Assembly (NCBI GenBank): GCA_015490895.1
Contig: WFWY01000044.1
Span: forward strand, 1-34,848
Reading direction: 5' to 3'
Length of the DNA: 34,848 bases
From: Thiotrichaceae bacterium
GTDB lineage: Bacteria > Pseudomonadota > Gammaproteobacteria > Thiotrichales > Thiotrichaceae
Shown here: positions 17,915-26,512 of the stretch, piece after piece
How positions within the stretch are numbered: position 1 is the stretch's first letter
How the letters are laid out: each line of letters starts with the position of its first letter
The notes under the pieces: model-generated
Told to the model about the DNA's origin: nothing
Seen by the model: only the letters and a program-made list of their open reading frames with translations
Database searches by the model: none
Translations under genes and position numbers: made by a program

Positions 17915-18720
17915 TGATCATGTTGAGCTACCAGCGAGTTAACGGAAACCACCCGGAAAACACCATCCCGCTCATTTTCCTGCATGGCTTGCTGGGTGAA
18001 CGACAAAACTGGAACACTCAGGCTAAATATTTCTCCCGTCACGCTCCTGTTATCACTGTTGATTTACGCAATCACGGTGACTCCCCACATGTTAAAGGTA
18101 TGAGTTACCGGCAAATGGCCGAAGACCTGCTGGCATTGTGCCAGCATTTATCCCTGCCCCGAATTGACCTGTGCGGACACTCCATGGGTGGAAAAGTCGC
18201 CATGTATCTGGCCTTGCACCATGCGGAACGTATCCGCAAGCTGGTCATTGTGGATATTGCACCCGTCAACTACCCGCTTTGGCATCAAGCACTTTTGCAG
18301 GCACTACTGGCATTGCCGGTTGAACGGATGAAAACACGCCGGGAGGCAGACACCTTACTGGCCGAAACTGTGGATGATGTTTTTGAGCGTGCCTTTCTGC
18401 TGAAGAATCTGGTGCGTACCGAATCCGGTTTTCGATGGCAATGTAACCTTCCGGAAATTGCCCGACACTATGTGAAAATTGCACATTTTCCCGCAACGGA
18501 ACGCGACTTCTCCAACTCCGCCCTGTTTATCAGGGGGGCAGACTCCCCTTATATCAGCGCGAAAGATGAGCCGGTGATTAATCGCTACTTCCCCCGAGCA
18601 ACTATCCAGACTATCGACAAGGCCGGGCATTTGCCCCATATTCAACAAGCCACCCTGTTTGCCAGACAGCTTGAAACCTTTCTACTAAAAGACAACCACC
18701 TCAACCACCCGGAAGGATAG
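17914..18720 (+). CDS. Alpha/beta hydrolase, YbfF-like esterase
   Basis: Predicted cytoplasmic serine esterase. The fold is recognisable from PLIFLHGLLGERQNW (oxyanion region), DLRNHGDSPH, the nucleophile elbow CGHSMGGKVA (Ser near residue 91), FIRGADSPYI (strand before the acid) and the catalytic His in DKAGHLPHIQ. At 268 aa with the FLHGLLG...NW...DLRNHG pattern it resembles E. coli YbfF, which hydrolyses short acyl and acyl-CoA esters. The reading frame can start at GTG 17914, overlapping the previous stop by a base, or ATG 17920. The natural substrate is unknown. Confidence 0.82.
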   Translation: MIMLSYQRVNGNHPENTIPLIFLHGLLGERQNWNTQAKYFSRHAPVITVDLRNHGDSPHVKGMSYRQMAEDLLALCQHLSLPRIDLCGHSMGGKVAMYLALHHAERIRKLVIVDIAPVNYPLWHQALLQALLALPVERMKTRREADTLLAETVDDVFERAFLLKNLVRTESGFRWQCNLPEIARHYVKIAHFPATERDFSNSALFIRGADSPYISAKDEPVINRYFPRATIQTIDKAGHLPHIQQATLFARQLETFLLKDNHLNHPEG

Positions 18721-18788
18721 TTTGACTTTTCTGCCAGGAAAGCCGTTAATCTCTCATTTGCCTGACCGATAATACTGATCATACTGTT

Positions 18789-19838
18789 ATGAAAATTGCT
18801 TTCCTTATCGCTTACATGAAATCCGGTGGCGCAGAACGTGCTGTTTCCAACCTGTCCCTTGCTATGCAAGAAGAGCATGATGTCTCTGTCATTGTCTTTG
18901 ATGCAAGCGATGTCGGTTACCCCTACGGTGGCACGCTGATTGACCTGGATGTCCCTTCCAGCTCTTCAGCACCAGGCAAGATATATAACATTTTCAAACG
19001 CGCTTACAGGCTCAGAAAGCTGTATAAAGAACAGCAGTTCGATGGTATTTTTACCTTCATGGAAGGCCCTGGCTTTCCCAGCGTAATGGCCAGCAGGGAA
19101 ACAGTGGTTTCAGTTCATGATAACCCCCGCTCACTCCCCGGCATCTACCAGCCCTTTTACCCTTACCTCTATCCAAAAGCCAAAAAAATTGTCGCCTGCG
19201 CCAAAGCTATTGAAGAAAAACTCATCGCACAATACGGGTTCACCAATACCACAACCATTTATAACTCTGTCAACATAGAACACGCCATACAACGCTCTTC
19301 TGATCCGATTGAAGAGACGCGCCCCTTTTTGCTATCGGTAGGCCGGCTGGCACCCCAAAAAGGTTTTGACTACCTGATAGAAGCTTTTGCAGCCACTCAG
19401 GCAAAGAACGAGATTGATTTGCTGATCTGTGGAGAAGGAGATGACCGGGAAGCCCTGCAAGACCTGATTGATCAAAAAGGCTTAACCGGCAAGGTTATCC
19501 TGAAAGGTAATGTTGAAAACCCGTTTGCCTATTACGCCAAGGCCGAATTTTTTGTACTGTCCAGCCGCCACGAAGGTTTTCCCAATATACTCATCGAGGC
19601 ACTGGCCTGCGAATGCCCCTGTGTTTCATTTGATTGTGAGACAGGGCCCAATGAAATCATCAGGCCCGGCGAAAATGGTCTGCTGGTTGATGCTGAAAAT
19701 GTGTCGGCACTGGCCAAAGCCATTGACCAGCTCCATGCAGACCGGTCACTACAAGACCTGTTTAAGAAAAATGCCCGGCGCTCGGTGGAACACCTGACGC
19801 CCCGAGCCATTGCAAAAGAATGGCTAAAGTTAATTTAA
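18789..19838 (+). CDS. Family 4 glycosyltransferase
   Basis: GT-B-fold retaining glycosyltransferase acting on a lipid-linked or surface glycan at the inner face of the membrane. N-terminal acceptor domain: AFLIAYMKSGGAERAVSNLS. C-terminal donor domain: SVGRLAPQKGFDYLIEAF, ICGEGDDREALQDLI and the EX7E-type motif SSRHEGFPNILIEALAC. The 349-aa length is normal. Sequence resembles transferases with GalNAc- or Glc-type donors, but specificity is not readable. The stop codon TAA is part of the TTAA at the end of a family A MITE-like repeat. Confidence 0.88.
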   Translation: MKIAFLIAYMKSGGAERAVSNLSLAMQEEHDVSVIVFDASDVGYPYGGTLIDLDVPSSSSAPGKIYNIFKRAYRLRKLYKEQQFDGIFTFMEGPGFPSVMASRETVVSVHDNPRSLPGIYQPFYPYLYPKAKKIVACAKAIEEKLIAQYGFTNTTTIYNSVNIEHAIQRSSDPIEETRPFLLSVGRLAPQKGFDYLIEAFAATQAKNEIDLLICGEGDDREALQDLIDQKGLTGKVILKGNVENPFAYYAKAEFFVLSSRHEGFPNILIEALACECPCVSFDCETGPNEIIRPGENGLLVDAENVSALAKAIDQLHADRSLQDLFKKNARRSVEHLTPRAIAKEWLKLI

Positions 19839-19972
19839 GGAGCCTCAGATCAAGTCCCAATCGTTTTCCTGAGGCTGAAATATCGCCATTTTTTCGCTAT
19901 AAAAGTGACCAATAGAATGACTATTGCTAACTTTTCTATCAAAAAACTGGCGAATTTCTCGATTGACAGGAT
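19835..19972 (+). repeat. MITE-like family A, right-truncated copy
   Basis: Begins TTAAGGAGCCTCAGATCAAG and matches the reverse complement of 21014-21180 for about 120 bases with only a few substitutions. Similarity then fades and the far terminal repeat is missing. It contains an internal hairpin (AAAAGTGACCAATAG / CTATTGCTAACTTTT). It starts inside the stop codon of the glycosyltransferase gene. Confidence 0.85.
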
Positions 19973-20017
19973 TGCCCAGTACTCACAAGAAAGACAGGAA
20001 ATACATTAACATTAACA

Positions 20018-20767
20018 CTAACGCTGCACACTCCTGCAACAACCGCTCACCTGGCGATTACCCGCTATCGTTGCATCAATCACAAAAGGATATTTAATAT
20101 TCGTGATACCGTCCGTACATGCATTCGTTTTAGTCAGTGTGGCACGTACAGCATTGCGCCCACGACCACCATTGACAACCATCTTGTTGCTTTGTTTAAT
20201 CCACTTCCGATAATACACGGGGGTATTAAATGGCTTGCCATCACGCAGATCAACATCCATTCTTTTACCCGTGAAATCCATACTCACACTCCAGAAAGGT
20301 GCATTGCCACCACATTCCATGATCACTTTACTGTTGCGGGTCACTGTTGCTTTCTTCGCGACACGGGCTGCCGGAGCGCTGCGCGCCACATTTCTTGATT
20401 TACCCTGTACCTGCAAGCGGTGATTACGGCGCTGTAACGCTTTTTTTGTGCTAACAGAGTCGTATTTGAGGTATTGGGTATTCACCCAGCCTGAAACACC
20501 GTTCCAGTGAATTTGCTGCCAGTTGACATTACCTTTTTTTATCGGTTGCCGGCTACTGGCAACCCACTTTGCATTGTGTGGTAGTGCTAACACAACACGC
20601 GACTTCGGACTCGGCCATGCCCGCACATTTAAAGAGTCCCCTGCTTTTACACCCGTCACTTCATAGACTTTGAGTAAAGGAGCAGAAAACGCGAGCGATG
20701 AAAAAACCAAACCGCCAATAAGCAAAAGACGGGTCAGGAAACGATGTTTGATGGAGGTAGCTTTCAT
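20018..20767 (-). CDS. Periplasmic SH3-domain protein with Cys-containing C-terminal domain
   Basis: About 249 aa starting at ATG 20767, where the signal peptide begins (FLTRLLLIGGLVFSSLAFSA); the longer frame from 20818 would bury that signal. Residues about 30-95 form a bacterial SH3 domain (GDSLNVRAWPSPKSRVV, WQQIHWNGVSGWVNTQYL), likely binding peptidoglycan or peptide. A basic linker follows. The C-terminal half has CGGNAPFWSVSMDF, TNACTDGITNIKYPFVID and a final SGCCRSVQR, resembling the COG3650-type domain, with Cys residues that could form disulfides. No operon partner. The gene lies exactly between two inverted family A repeats. Exact function unknown. Confidence 0.7.
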   Translation of the reverse strand: MKATSIKHRFLTRLLLIGGLVFSSLAFSAPLLKVYEVTGVKAGDSLNVRAWPSPKSRVVLALPHNAKWVASSRQPIKKGNVNWQQIHWNGVSGWVNTQYLKYDSVSTKKALQRRNHRLQVQGKSRNVARSAPAARVAKKATVTRNSKVIMECGGNAPFWSVSMDFTGKRMDVDLRDGKPFNTPVYYRKWIKQSNKMVVNGGRGRNAVRATLTKTNACTDGITNIKYPFVIDATIAGNRQVSGCCRSVQR

Positions 20768-21013
20768 GATGAGACTCCTTGTTTTGACAACGACTTCATA
20801 TTCATGGATACAAGTCAAAAGTCGCGATTAATAGTTACAGAACAGAGACACGACTGATCCGTATTGCGAAAGAACTTTCACACCGGGCAGTTACTGGTCT
20901 TTTTTACCAAACAATATTACTTATTAACGATAAGCATTTGTTTTACGTATTGTAGAATATTGCTGGGCTTAATCAAGACTCTTGTTCAATTTACCCTGAA
21001 TCTTTCAACGCAG
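20768..21013. other. Intergenic region upstream of the SH3-protein gene
   Basis: AT-rich leader of the minus-strand SH3-protein gene; GGAG (minus strand, from GACTCC at 20772-20777) gives a plausible ribosome binding site. I could not pick a promoter with confidence. With the adjoining repeat at 21014-21180 it makes up the roughly 400-base stretch lacking genes. Confidence 0.4.
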
Positions 21014-21180
21014 TTAAGGAGCCTCTGATTAAGTCCGGTCGAATTTCCTGTGAGATGAAATTCGTCAGTTTTTTGATAGAAAAGTTAGTAATAGTCATTC
21101 TATTGGTCACTTTTATAGCGAAAAAATGGCGATATTTCAGCCTCAGGAAAACGACTGGGACTTGATCAGAGTCTCCTTAA
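21014..21180 (-). repeat. MITE-like family A, complete copy
   Basis: 167 bases bounded by terminal inverted repeats TTAAGGAGCCTCTGATTAAG-TCC and GGA-CTTGATCAGAGTCTCCTTAA (two mismatches in 23). It is largely self-complementary throughout; the central stem is AAAAGTTAGTAATAG (21080-21094) against CTATTGGTCACTTTT (21100-21114). No coding capacity. The outer TTAA overlaps the moaC stop codon. These features fit a miniature inverted-repeat element mobilised by a transposase elsewhere. Confidence 0.9.
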
Positions 21181-21665
21181 CAGGCTGTTTCATCCAGCAC
21201 CCAGTCCCCCGACTTGCCACCTCGCTTTTCCATTAAACGCACCTGATCAATAACCATCATTTTATCAATGGCCTTGCACATATCATAAATCGTCAACAAG
21301 GCAATCTGAACCGCCATTAATGCCTCCATTTCAACACCTGTCACATGCTGGGTTTCTGTGGTCACGGTACATAGTACCGAGGAATGCTGCTCATCTGGCT
21401 GCAAATCAATGTCGACCCGGGTTAAAGGCAAAGGATGACACAAGGGTATCAGCTGTGCGGTCTGTTTGGCCGCCATGATCCCGGCAATCCTGGCTATACC
21501 CAATACATCACCTTTTTGGTGTGTACCCTGTAAAATAGCAATCAGTGTTTGTGGCTGCATATGGATAGACCCAGAGGCAACCGCAACCCGGTGTGTCACC
21601 TTTTTGTGCCCTACATCCACCATATGAGCCTCACCAGCCTGATTAAAATGCGTTAATCTGGACAT
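21177..21665 (-). CDS. moaC: Cyclic pyranopterin monophosphate synthase MoaC
   Basis: Second step of molybdenum cofactor synthesis, forming cyclic pyranopterin monophosphate from the MoaA product. The 162-aa protein (from ATG 21665, chosen because [16 protein letters not shown] is the family N-terminus) shows [40 protein letters not shown] and the active-site MCKAIDKMM. No other mo genes are adjacent. The stop codon is formed by the TTAA of the neighbouring MITE-like repeat. Confidence 0.95.
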   Translation of the reverse strand: MSRLTHFNQAGEAHMVDVGHKKVTHRVAVASGSIHMQPQTLIAILQGTHQKGDVLGIARIAGIMAAKQTAQLIPLCHPLPLTRVDIDLQPDEQHSSVLCTVTTETQHVTGVEMEALMAVQIALLTIYDMCKAIDKMMVIDQVRLMEKRGGKSGDWVLDETAC

Positions 21666-21962
21666 AAACAAAATACCACCGGAGAATTCAACAAATTGAG
21701 CAGACATTGTACCGCAGTCTCTCTACAGGAACAGCACTCCCTGCATCATTATTATCCCTTCCTGTTTTTTGTACCCGCATCGTGCCTGCGCCAATACACC
21801 CCCCGATACAACCAGCAACGATATAACCAACAACGACTCCACCCAATAGTCGTACAGAAAAAACCAGGAATCTGTTTTTTGTTGTCAAGCTGAAGATGAC
21901 CATGCTAGATTCCGAAATATTGATCCAATGAATCTATAAAAATTATAAATAAGGCCATGTCT

Positions 21963-22655
21963 ATGAAAGTATCCGATTGCTTTGCATCCCCTATTGCAAA
22001 GTATATCCGTTTAGGGATATTCACTGTATTGACGTCACTCTCCACCAGCGTCTACTCCTCTTCGAGCTGGTCGATGGTCTATGTCTATGAAAAACCGGAC
22101 GGAGGGCACTTAATGACCAGCTCCCGTCTGAAAAAATCAGCCTATCGACTGATTAAAACCTATAAAACCCGCAAGGCAATATCCAAAAAATCGAATCGGG
22201 TTAAGCCTGTACATTCGTTGTGTAACAAAAAAAGAATGCGTGTCCGTGCTGAGAAGTACCGGCGTTCTATTGAAATTTATTCCCGCATTTATAACGTGGA
22301 TGAATCACTGGTACATTCCATTATAAAAAACGAATCCTGTTACCAGGTCAACGCGAAATCTCCCGTCGGCGCCATTGGCCTGATGCAACTCATGCCCGGT
22401 ACCGCAAAAGACATGCTCATCAGCAATCCCTGGGATCCTGAACAAAACATCCAGGGAGGAGTACGCTATATTGCCGAGATGATAAAAACTTTTAACGGGG
22501 ATCTACGCCTGGCCATTGCAGCCTACAATGCTGGCCCCGGAAATGTTCGCAAATATAAGGGTATTCCACCTTTTCGTGAAACTCGCACTTATGTCAAACG
22601 GGTAATGAGAGACTATCAACGCCTGACGGCTCAATATGCCAGTATCATTCAATAA
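21963..22655 (+). CDS. Exported lytic transglycosylase (SLT domain)
   Basis: Predicted periplasmic enzyme cleaving peptidoglycan glycan strands to 1,6-anhydromuropeptides. An N-terminal hydrophobic segment (LGIFTVLTSLSTSVYSSS) looks like a signal peptide or anchor. A basic linker follows. The SLT domain shows the catalytic Glu in HSIIKNESCYQ, then GAIGLMQLMPGTA and AAYNAGPGNVRKY. ATG 21963 was chosen because AAGG lies 8 bases upstream; ATG 21957 is two codons longer but too close to it. Divergent from moaC. Which lytic transglycosylase family member this is cannot be told from sequence alone. Confidence 0.88.
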   Translation: MKVSDCFASPIAKYIRLGIFTVLTSLSTSVYSSSSWSMVYVYEKPDGGHLMTSSRLKKSAYRLIKTYKTRKAISKKSNRVKPVHSLCNKKRMRVRAEKYRRSIEIYSRIYNVDESLVHSIIKNESCYQVNAKSPVGAIGLMQLMPGTAKDMLISNPWDPEQNIQGGVRYIAEMIKTFNGDLRLAIAAYNAGPGNVRKYKGIPPFRETRTYVKRVMRDYQRLTAQYASIIQ

Positions 22656-22835
22656 TCCCTGCGGAAAATGACAACCACCAAACCCGCCTAATGCCTTCAA
22701 CGTAGTATGTGAAATACCTCGAACTATTTTTACATAGCAGGCAATGTGCACTGATTATATCTTGTCTGAAATGGTGCTTTCGGGTATGGTTAGCGCCATC
22801 AAATCCATTTGATAATTTTGATTCAGGAGACAAAC

Positions 22836-23063
22836 ATGGACTTTAATGAAGAACTAGATGCACGTGGCTTAAACTGTCCTTTACCCATTTTACGCTGCAA
22901 GAAAGCAATGAATGGTATGGCTGCAGGGGATGTCTTGAAAATCGTTGCGACCGATCCAGGTTCCGTAAAAGATTTTGAAGCTTTTTGTAAGCAGACGGGC
23001 AATGAACTGCTGGAAACTGCTGAAGAAGGTGGTGAATTCACTTTTTACATCAAGAAAAGCTAA
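22836..23063 (+). CDS. tusA: TusA/SirA-family sulfurtransferase
   Basis: 75-aa sulfur-carrier protein. The family core RGLNCPLPILRCKKAM carries the Cys-Pro that accepts persulfide sulfur, followed by DVLKIVATDPGSVKDFEAFC. TusA proteins feed tRNA 2-thiouridine and molybdopterin synthesis and, in sulfur oxidisers, shuttle sulfur in the cytoplasm. GGAG precedes ATG 22836 by about 7 bases. A strong terminator follows 34 bases after the stop, so it is probably a single-gene transcript. Paralogues are common and precise role is uncertain; nearby moaC is divergently placed but functionally suggestive. Confidence 0.88.
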   Translation: MDFNEELDARGLNCPLPILRCKKAMNGMAAGDVLKIVATDPGSVKDFEAFCKQTGNELLETAEEGGEFTFYIKKS

Positions 23064-23096
23064 CTCTTTTCTCATCCGTGCATCTGCATGAGATTG

Positions 23097-23123
23097 AAAA
23101 AGGCACCTTCGGGTGCCTTTTTT
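23097..23123 (+). terminator. Rho-independent terminator after tusA
   Basis: AAAGGCACC-TTCG-GGTGCCTTTTTT: a 9-bp arm with a UUCG tetraloop and U6 tail. Confidence 0.95.
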
Positions 23124-23237
23124 ATGATGAGCCTGGTCACTAAGGACTTCAAAATGATGGACATCCGCAGAATGGATGTGCAACTGCCATAAGAGCGTAA
23201 GCTGAATAGTGACATAAAATGTAGACAATATGCTGAA

Positions 23238-24419
23238 ATGAAAAGGGACGACCAACAAATCAAACAGTGGCTGGCAACACGCAAACAGCAACACCTGTAT
23301 CGCTCCACCCATCTGCTCTCTACACCACAACAGCCCCGTATGACAGTTGATGGCAAACCAACCCTGTCCTTTTGCAGCAACGACTACCTGGGGCTGGCTA
23401 ATCATCCACAGATAATTACTGCATTGACTACTGCGGCACAACGATATGGTGTTGGTGCAGGCGCCTCCCACCTGGTAAACGGGCATTCACTGGAGCATCA
23501 AAAACTGGAACAAGCCCTTGCCGAGTTCACTGGGCGCGAAGCAGCCTTATTATTTTCAACAGGTTATATGGCCAATATCGGTGCAGTAACGACACTGATG
23601 GCAAGAAATGACAGTATCTTTGAAGACAGGTTAAATCACGCCTCCCTGCTGGATGCCGGTCTGTTATCCGGTGCCCGACTCATTCGCTATCGACATAATG
23701 ACATGGACAACCTGTCACAAAAGCTGCGCCGAGATACAGCAACTAACCGGATGTTACTCAGTGACGGCGTCTTTAGTATGGATGGTGATATCGCTTCCAT
23801 TCCCGAACTGGTATCACTTAGCCAGCAATACCAGGCCTGGTTAATGATTGATGACGCCCATGGCTTCGGCGTGCTTGGTAAACAGGGTGGCGGCGTACTT
23901 GAAACCACTGGATCCAGTCAGCAGGATGTTCCATTACTTATGGCCACTCTGGGGAAAGCAGTGGGTGTTTCTGGTGCTTTTATCGCCGGGAGCCATGACC
24001 ATATCGAACTGCTCAAGCAACTGGCCAGAACCTGGATCTACACCACCGCCATGCCTCCCGCAGTTGCCGCAGCCTGTCGTCAAAGCCTGACGCTGATACG
24101 CCAGGAAAGCTGGCGCCGGGAAAAACTGGCAGCACTCATTCAGCAATTCAAAGAAGGCGCCAAAGTGAAAGGCCTTCCCCTGTTACCTTCTGAAACCCCC
24201 ATCCAGCCTGTCTTAATCAAGAATAACCAGGCAGCGCTTGCCATCAGCCATGATCTGTTTGAACAAGGGATTATGGTAACCGCCATCCGCCCCCCCACGG
24301 TACCAACACATACTGCCCGGCTGCGAATCACCTTGTCAGCAAGCCATAGTCAGAAAGATATTGAGAAGCTTCTGGAAGCACTTGGGTATTGTCTGGATAA
24401 AAGCCCCCTGCCAGAATAA
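23238..24419 (+). CDS. bioF: 8-amino-7-oxononanoate synthase BioF
   Basis: PLP enzyme condensing pimeloyl-ACP (or -CoA) with alanine, the first committed step of biotin ring assembly. The 393-aa alpha-oxoamine synthase shows LSFCSNDYLGLANHP, GAGASHLVNGHSLEHQKLE, the cofactor-binding IDDAHGFGVLG and the PLP lysine in MATLGKAVGVSGAF (near Lys240). The C-terminus IRPPTVPTHTARLRITLSA is characteristic of BioF rather than of the KBL/ALAS relatives. Other bio genes are absent from the window, so it may be separated from the rest of the pathway or continue an operon not present here. Confidence 0.94.
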   Translation: MKRDDQQIKQWLATRKQQHLYRSTHLLSTPQQPRMTVDGKPTLSFCSNDYLGLANHPQIITALTTAAQRYGVGAGASHLVNGHSLEHQKLEQALAEFTGREAALLFSTGYMANIGAVTTLMARNDSIFEDRLNHASLLDAGLLSGARLIRYRHNDMDNLSQKLRRDTATNRMLLSDGVFSMDGDIASIPELVSLSQQYQAWLMIDDAHGFGVLGKQGGGVLETTGSSQQDVPLLMATLGKAVGVSGAFIAGSHDHIELLKQLARTWIYTTAMPPAVAAACRQSLTLIRQESWRREKLAALIQQFKEGAKVKGLPLLPSETPIQPVLIKNNQAALAISHDLFEQGIMVTAIRPPTVPTHTARLRITLSASHSQKDIEKLLEALGYCLDKSPLPE

Positions 24420-24425
24420 AAAGGA

Positions 24426-24442
24426 GCGGGCACAAGGCCCGC
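24426..24442 (+). terminator. GC-rich hairpin after bioF
   Basis: GCGGGC-ACAAG-GCCCGC directly downstream of bioF. No U-tract follows, so termination is plausible but unproven. Confidence 0.4.
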
Positions 24443-24595
24443 CCAATGTTGCGAGGGAGAATGTCGCCCTGACTATCTGTTCATTAGAGAACGCTAATCA
24501 AGACTTATGCCCCTGAGTCGGAGACTTCTCAAGACAGGTTCATATTTTCTTCAAACAAAAGTATTGTGGGAATATGTACTATGCTCAAGGTAGCT

Positions 24596-24617
24596 TTAAG
24601 GAGCCTCTGATCAAGTC
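24596..24617 (+). repeat. Terminal repeat of MITE-like family A, solo
   Basis: TTAAGGAGCCTCTGATCAAG-TC matches the end of the complete element at 21014-21180. The following bases do not match the element body, so only one end, or a different member with other internal sequence, is present. Confidence 0.7.
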
Positions 24618-24703
24618 ATGAGCGGTTTTCTCAAAACCAGGAGTCTCAAAGTAGCTTTTAAAAAAGATGATCATGACAGAAGGGTAAACATAAAAACAAG
24701 CCG

Positions 24704-25720
24704 ATGAAACAGCGCACACATACCTGGCTCGCCATTCGGGCGATTGCACTCCTTGAGGACAGTGGCACAGCGCCTAACCTGGTCAAGTTGCTCAAGCCCT
24801 GCGCCAGGGTCACTGCTATTGGCTCATGGATTCCCGATCTTGCAGACTCAAAGAAAGGCTCCGGGGATATTGATTTTCACATTTTTAAAATGAAACCTTA
24901 CAGCGGGAACCTTAAACAGCGCTTTATTACGGATAAAGACACACTTTTCAAACAGGTCGGTACTCACCGTCAGGTCATCAGGTTTATTGAAAAATGGGGC
25001 TCAGCGCTTGATCAGCAATGGTGGAATACTCCATACAAGGCCAAACCCAAACCGGGGCAACATCTGGCCAACCGCTCAATGGCACTGACAACAACGATAG
25101 CGGATCAACTGATTCTGGGTGACAGGAATGTAGCACAGCTCGTCCCCGGAAAAATTGGCTTTGCTTTGAATCTGGATGTTGATGCACGTACCCGAAAGGA
25201 AGAAGTAGCCACCTACTTTTTTATGCTAAGTCACTTTGTAGCAGACTCATGTCAACCCTGTCACTGCGATGCACGAGTCGCTTTCGCCTACAATAACGGC
25301 CTGCATAAACAAATGGAAGCACACTGGAACAGAATCATAGGCACCTACTTTGATAAGAAAAAACTTTTTAAAAACACCGACTCGGCAAATACGATTTTAA
25401 AAAAAGCACGCCAGATTGACAAAAAATTTGATCTTGCTTTCACCAACAAGATACCCCGTCTAAAAAAGAACGTCGATGCATGGCTGGAAATTGTCAGTGT
25501 TTGCCGAGCTTCCTTTGTAGTAGCAAACATACTTGTCCCACCCAGCATCATCCCCTATGGCAGCCGGTCTCATACCCGCTTCGACAAGGTTTTCAGGGAT
25601 AATAAAGATCCCCGGTTTCTCAAAGACTGTGATGCAATGATCATGCATGATGCTGTATTAAGTATCGCTATTATCTGGAAGAGTATCTGGGACAAATTTG
25701 AAGTGGCTCAAACCGAATAA
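24704..25720 (+). CDS. Zinc-dependent phospholipase C / S1-P1 nuclease fold protein, no signal peptide
   Basis: Not annotated by overall similarity but by its metal-ligand layout. His6, Asp45 and His59, then His177, Asp181 and His187 (in SHFVADSCQPCHCD), then His201 and Glu205 (HKQMEAHW). Spacings 4, 6, 14 and 4 equal those of His118-Asp122-His128-His142-Glu146 in Bacillus cereus phospholipase C, and Asp45 to His59 equals Asp55 to His69. Known members are secreted and use the amino group of an N-terminal Trp as a zinc ligand. Here there is no signal peptide and Trp8 follows His6, so maturation, localisation or zinc occupancy must differ. Substrate unknown; 338 aa. Confidence 0.68.
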   Translation: MKQRTHTWLAIRAIALLEDSGTAPNLVKLLKPCARVTAIGSWIPDLADSKKGSGDIDFHIFKMKPYSGNLKQRFITDKDTLFKQVGTHRQVIRFIEKWGSALDQQWWNTPYKAKPKPGQHLANRSMALTTTIADQLILGDRNVAQLVPGKIGFALNLDVDARTRKEEVATYFFMLSHFVADSCQPCHCDARVAFAYNNGLHKQMEAHWNRIIGTYFDKKKLFKNTDSANTILKKARQIDKKFDLAFTNKIPRLKKNVDAWLEIVSVCRASFVVANILVPPSIIPYGSRSHTRFDKVFRDNKDPRFLKDCDAMIMHDAVLSIAIIWKSIWDKFEVAQTE

Positions 25721-25850
25721 CAAGGGTTTATTCCCTGCCAACCTGAAACAACTCTCTACCCGGGCTTTCTACAGAAAACGCCTGGTGTCTCTTGTACCGG
25801 ATCGATTTGAACCTGGATTGAAAAACAAAAAACAACTACGAGTTTTAGCT

Positions 25851-26252
25851 ATGCCCAGAACGATAGGAAAAGTTGCCACAGAACTTAATATCCATGTAGA
25901 AACCATTCGTTTCTATGAACGACGTGGCTTGATCAAACAACCCGAAAAACCTCAAAATGGGTACCGTGATTACCCCGAATACACTGTACAGCGTATTCGT
26001 TTTATCCGACGATGCCAGGGACTTGGGTTTACACTGGATGAAATCAGGAGCCTATTAAGCCTGGACGACAAACCCTGCCCGCAAGTACAAAACCTGGCAG
26101 TGAATAAATTAACTACCGTGAAAGAAAAAATAACCGATCTGCAACGTCTGGAACAAGCGCTGCACCAGTTAGTCATACAATGCCGGGATAATCAGGATGA
26201 GGCGCATTGTCCTATTATTGATACCTTGCAGGCACCCGTACAAGACCCGTAA
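25851..26252 (+). CDS. merR: Mercury-responsive MerR family regulator
   Basis: Dimeric regulator that represses and, with Hg(II), activates the mer promoter by DNA distortion. The 133-aa form from ATG 25851 begins with the winged helix-turn-helix GKVATELNIHVETIRFYERR, followed by RRCQGLGFTLDEIRSLL and the dimerisation helix. The three mercury ligands are present as Cys76, Cys111 and Cys120; their spacing (35 and 9) equals Cys82/117/126 of Tn501 MerR. A longer in-frame reading from 25698 would overlap the preceding gene and adds no family sequence. It is codirectional with merC-merA, unlike the divergent arrangement of Tn21/Tn501. Confidence 0.93.
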   Translation: MPRTIGKVATELNIHVETIRFYERRGLIKQPEKPQNGYRDYPEYTVQRIRFIRRCQGLGFTLDEIRSLLSLDDKPCPQVQNLAVNKLTTVKEKITDLQRLEQALHQLVIQCRDNQDEAHCPIIDTLQAPVQDP

Positions 26253-26479
26253 ATAACCTGACTGACAAGTGTCTAAAAACTCCAGGTAACTACTCGGCGT
26301 CATCCGTCACTGTCCATATTCCCCGCTATTTTTATTCAACCTGGAACCCTCGGCTAACCACTTCAAGCCATTACTAACCAACTGATAAAAAAGTAAGTAA
26401 AAATATCAACCTTCACTCCAAGAGAAGCCGCTACAGCCTATAAAACATTCCTTTTAGGCTGGTTGACTAAATATTTCCC

Positions 26480-26510
26480 TTGACTCCGTATATAGGTACA
26501 GCCATTACAC
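26480..26510 (+). promoter_or_regulatory. MerR-regulated mer promoter/operator
   Basis: TTGACT (26480-26485), a 19-base spacer and TTACAC (26505-26510). The overlong 19-base spacer is the hallmark of MerR-activated promoters. The spacer carries an imperfect dyad CCGTA-TATAG-GTACAG, and TTGACTCCGTA matches the Tn501/Tn21 operator start. Located between merR and merC. Confidence 0.85.
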
Positions 26511-26512
26511 TA

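Noticed and set aside
19835-21180. Classical composite transposon
   Set aside because: The flanking repeats encode no transposase and one is truncated; kept only as a MITE-bracketed gene.
21688-21903. Minus-strand 71-codon frame upstream of moaC
   Set aside because: Overlaps the moaC start region, has no ribosome binding site and resembles no family I know.
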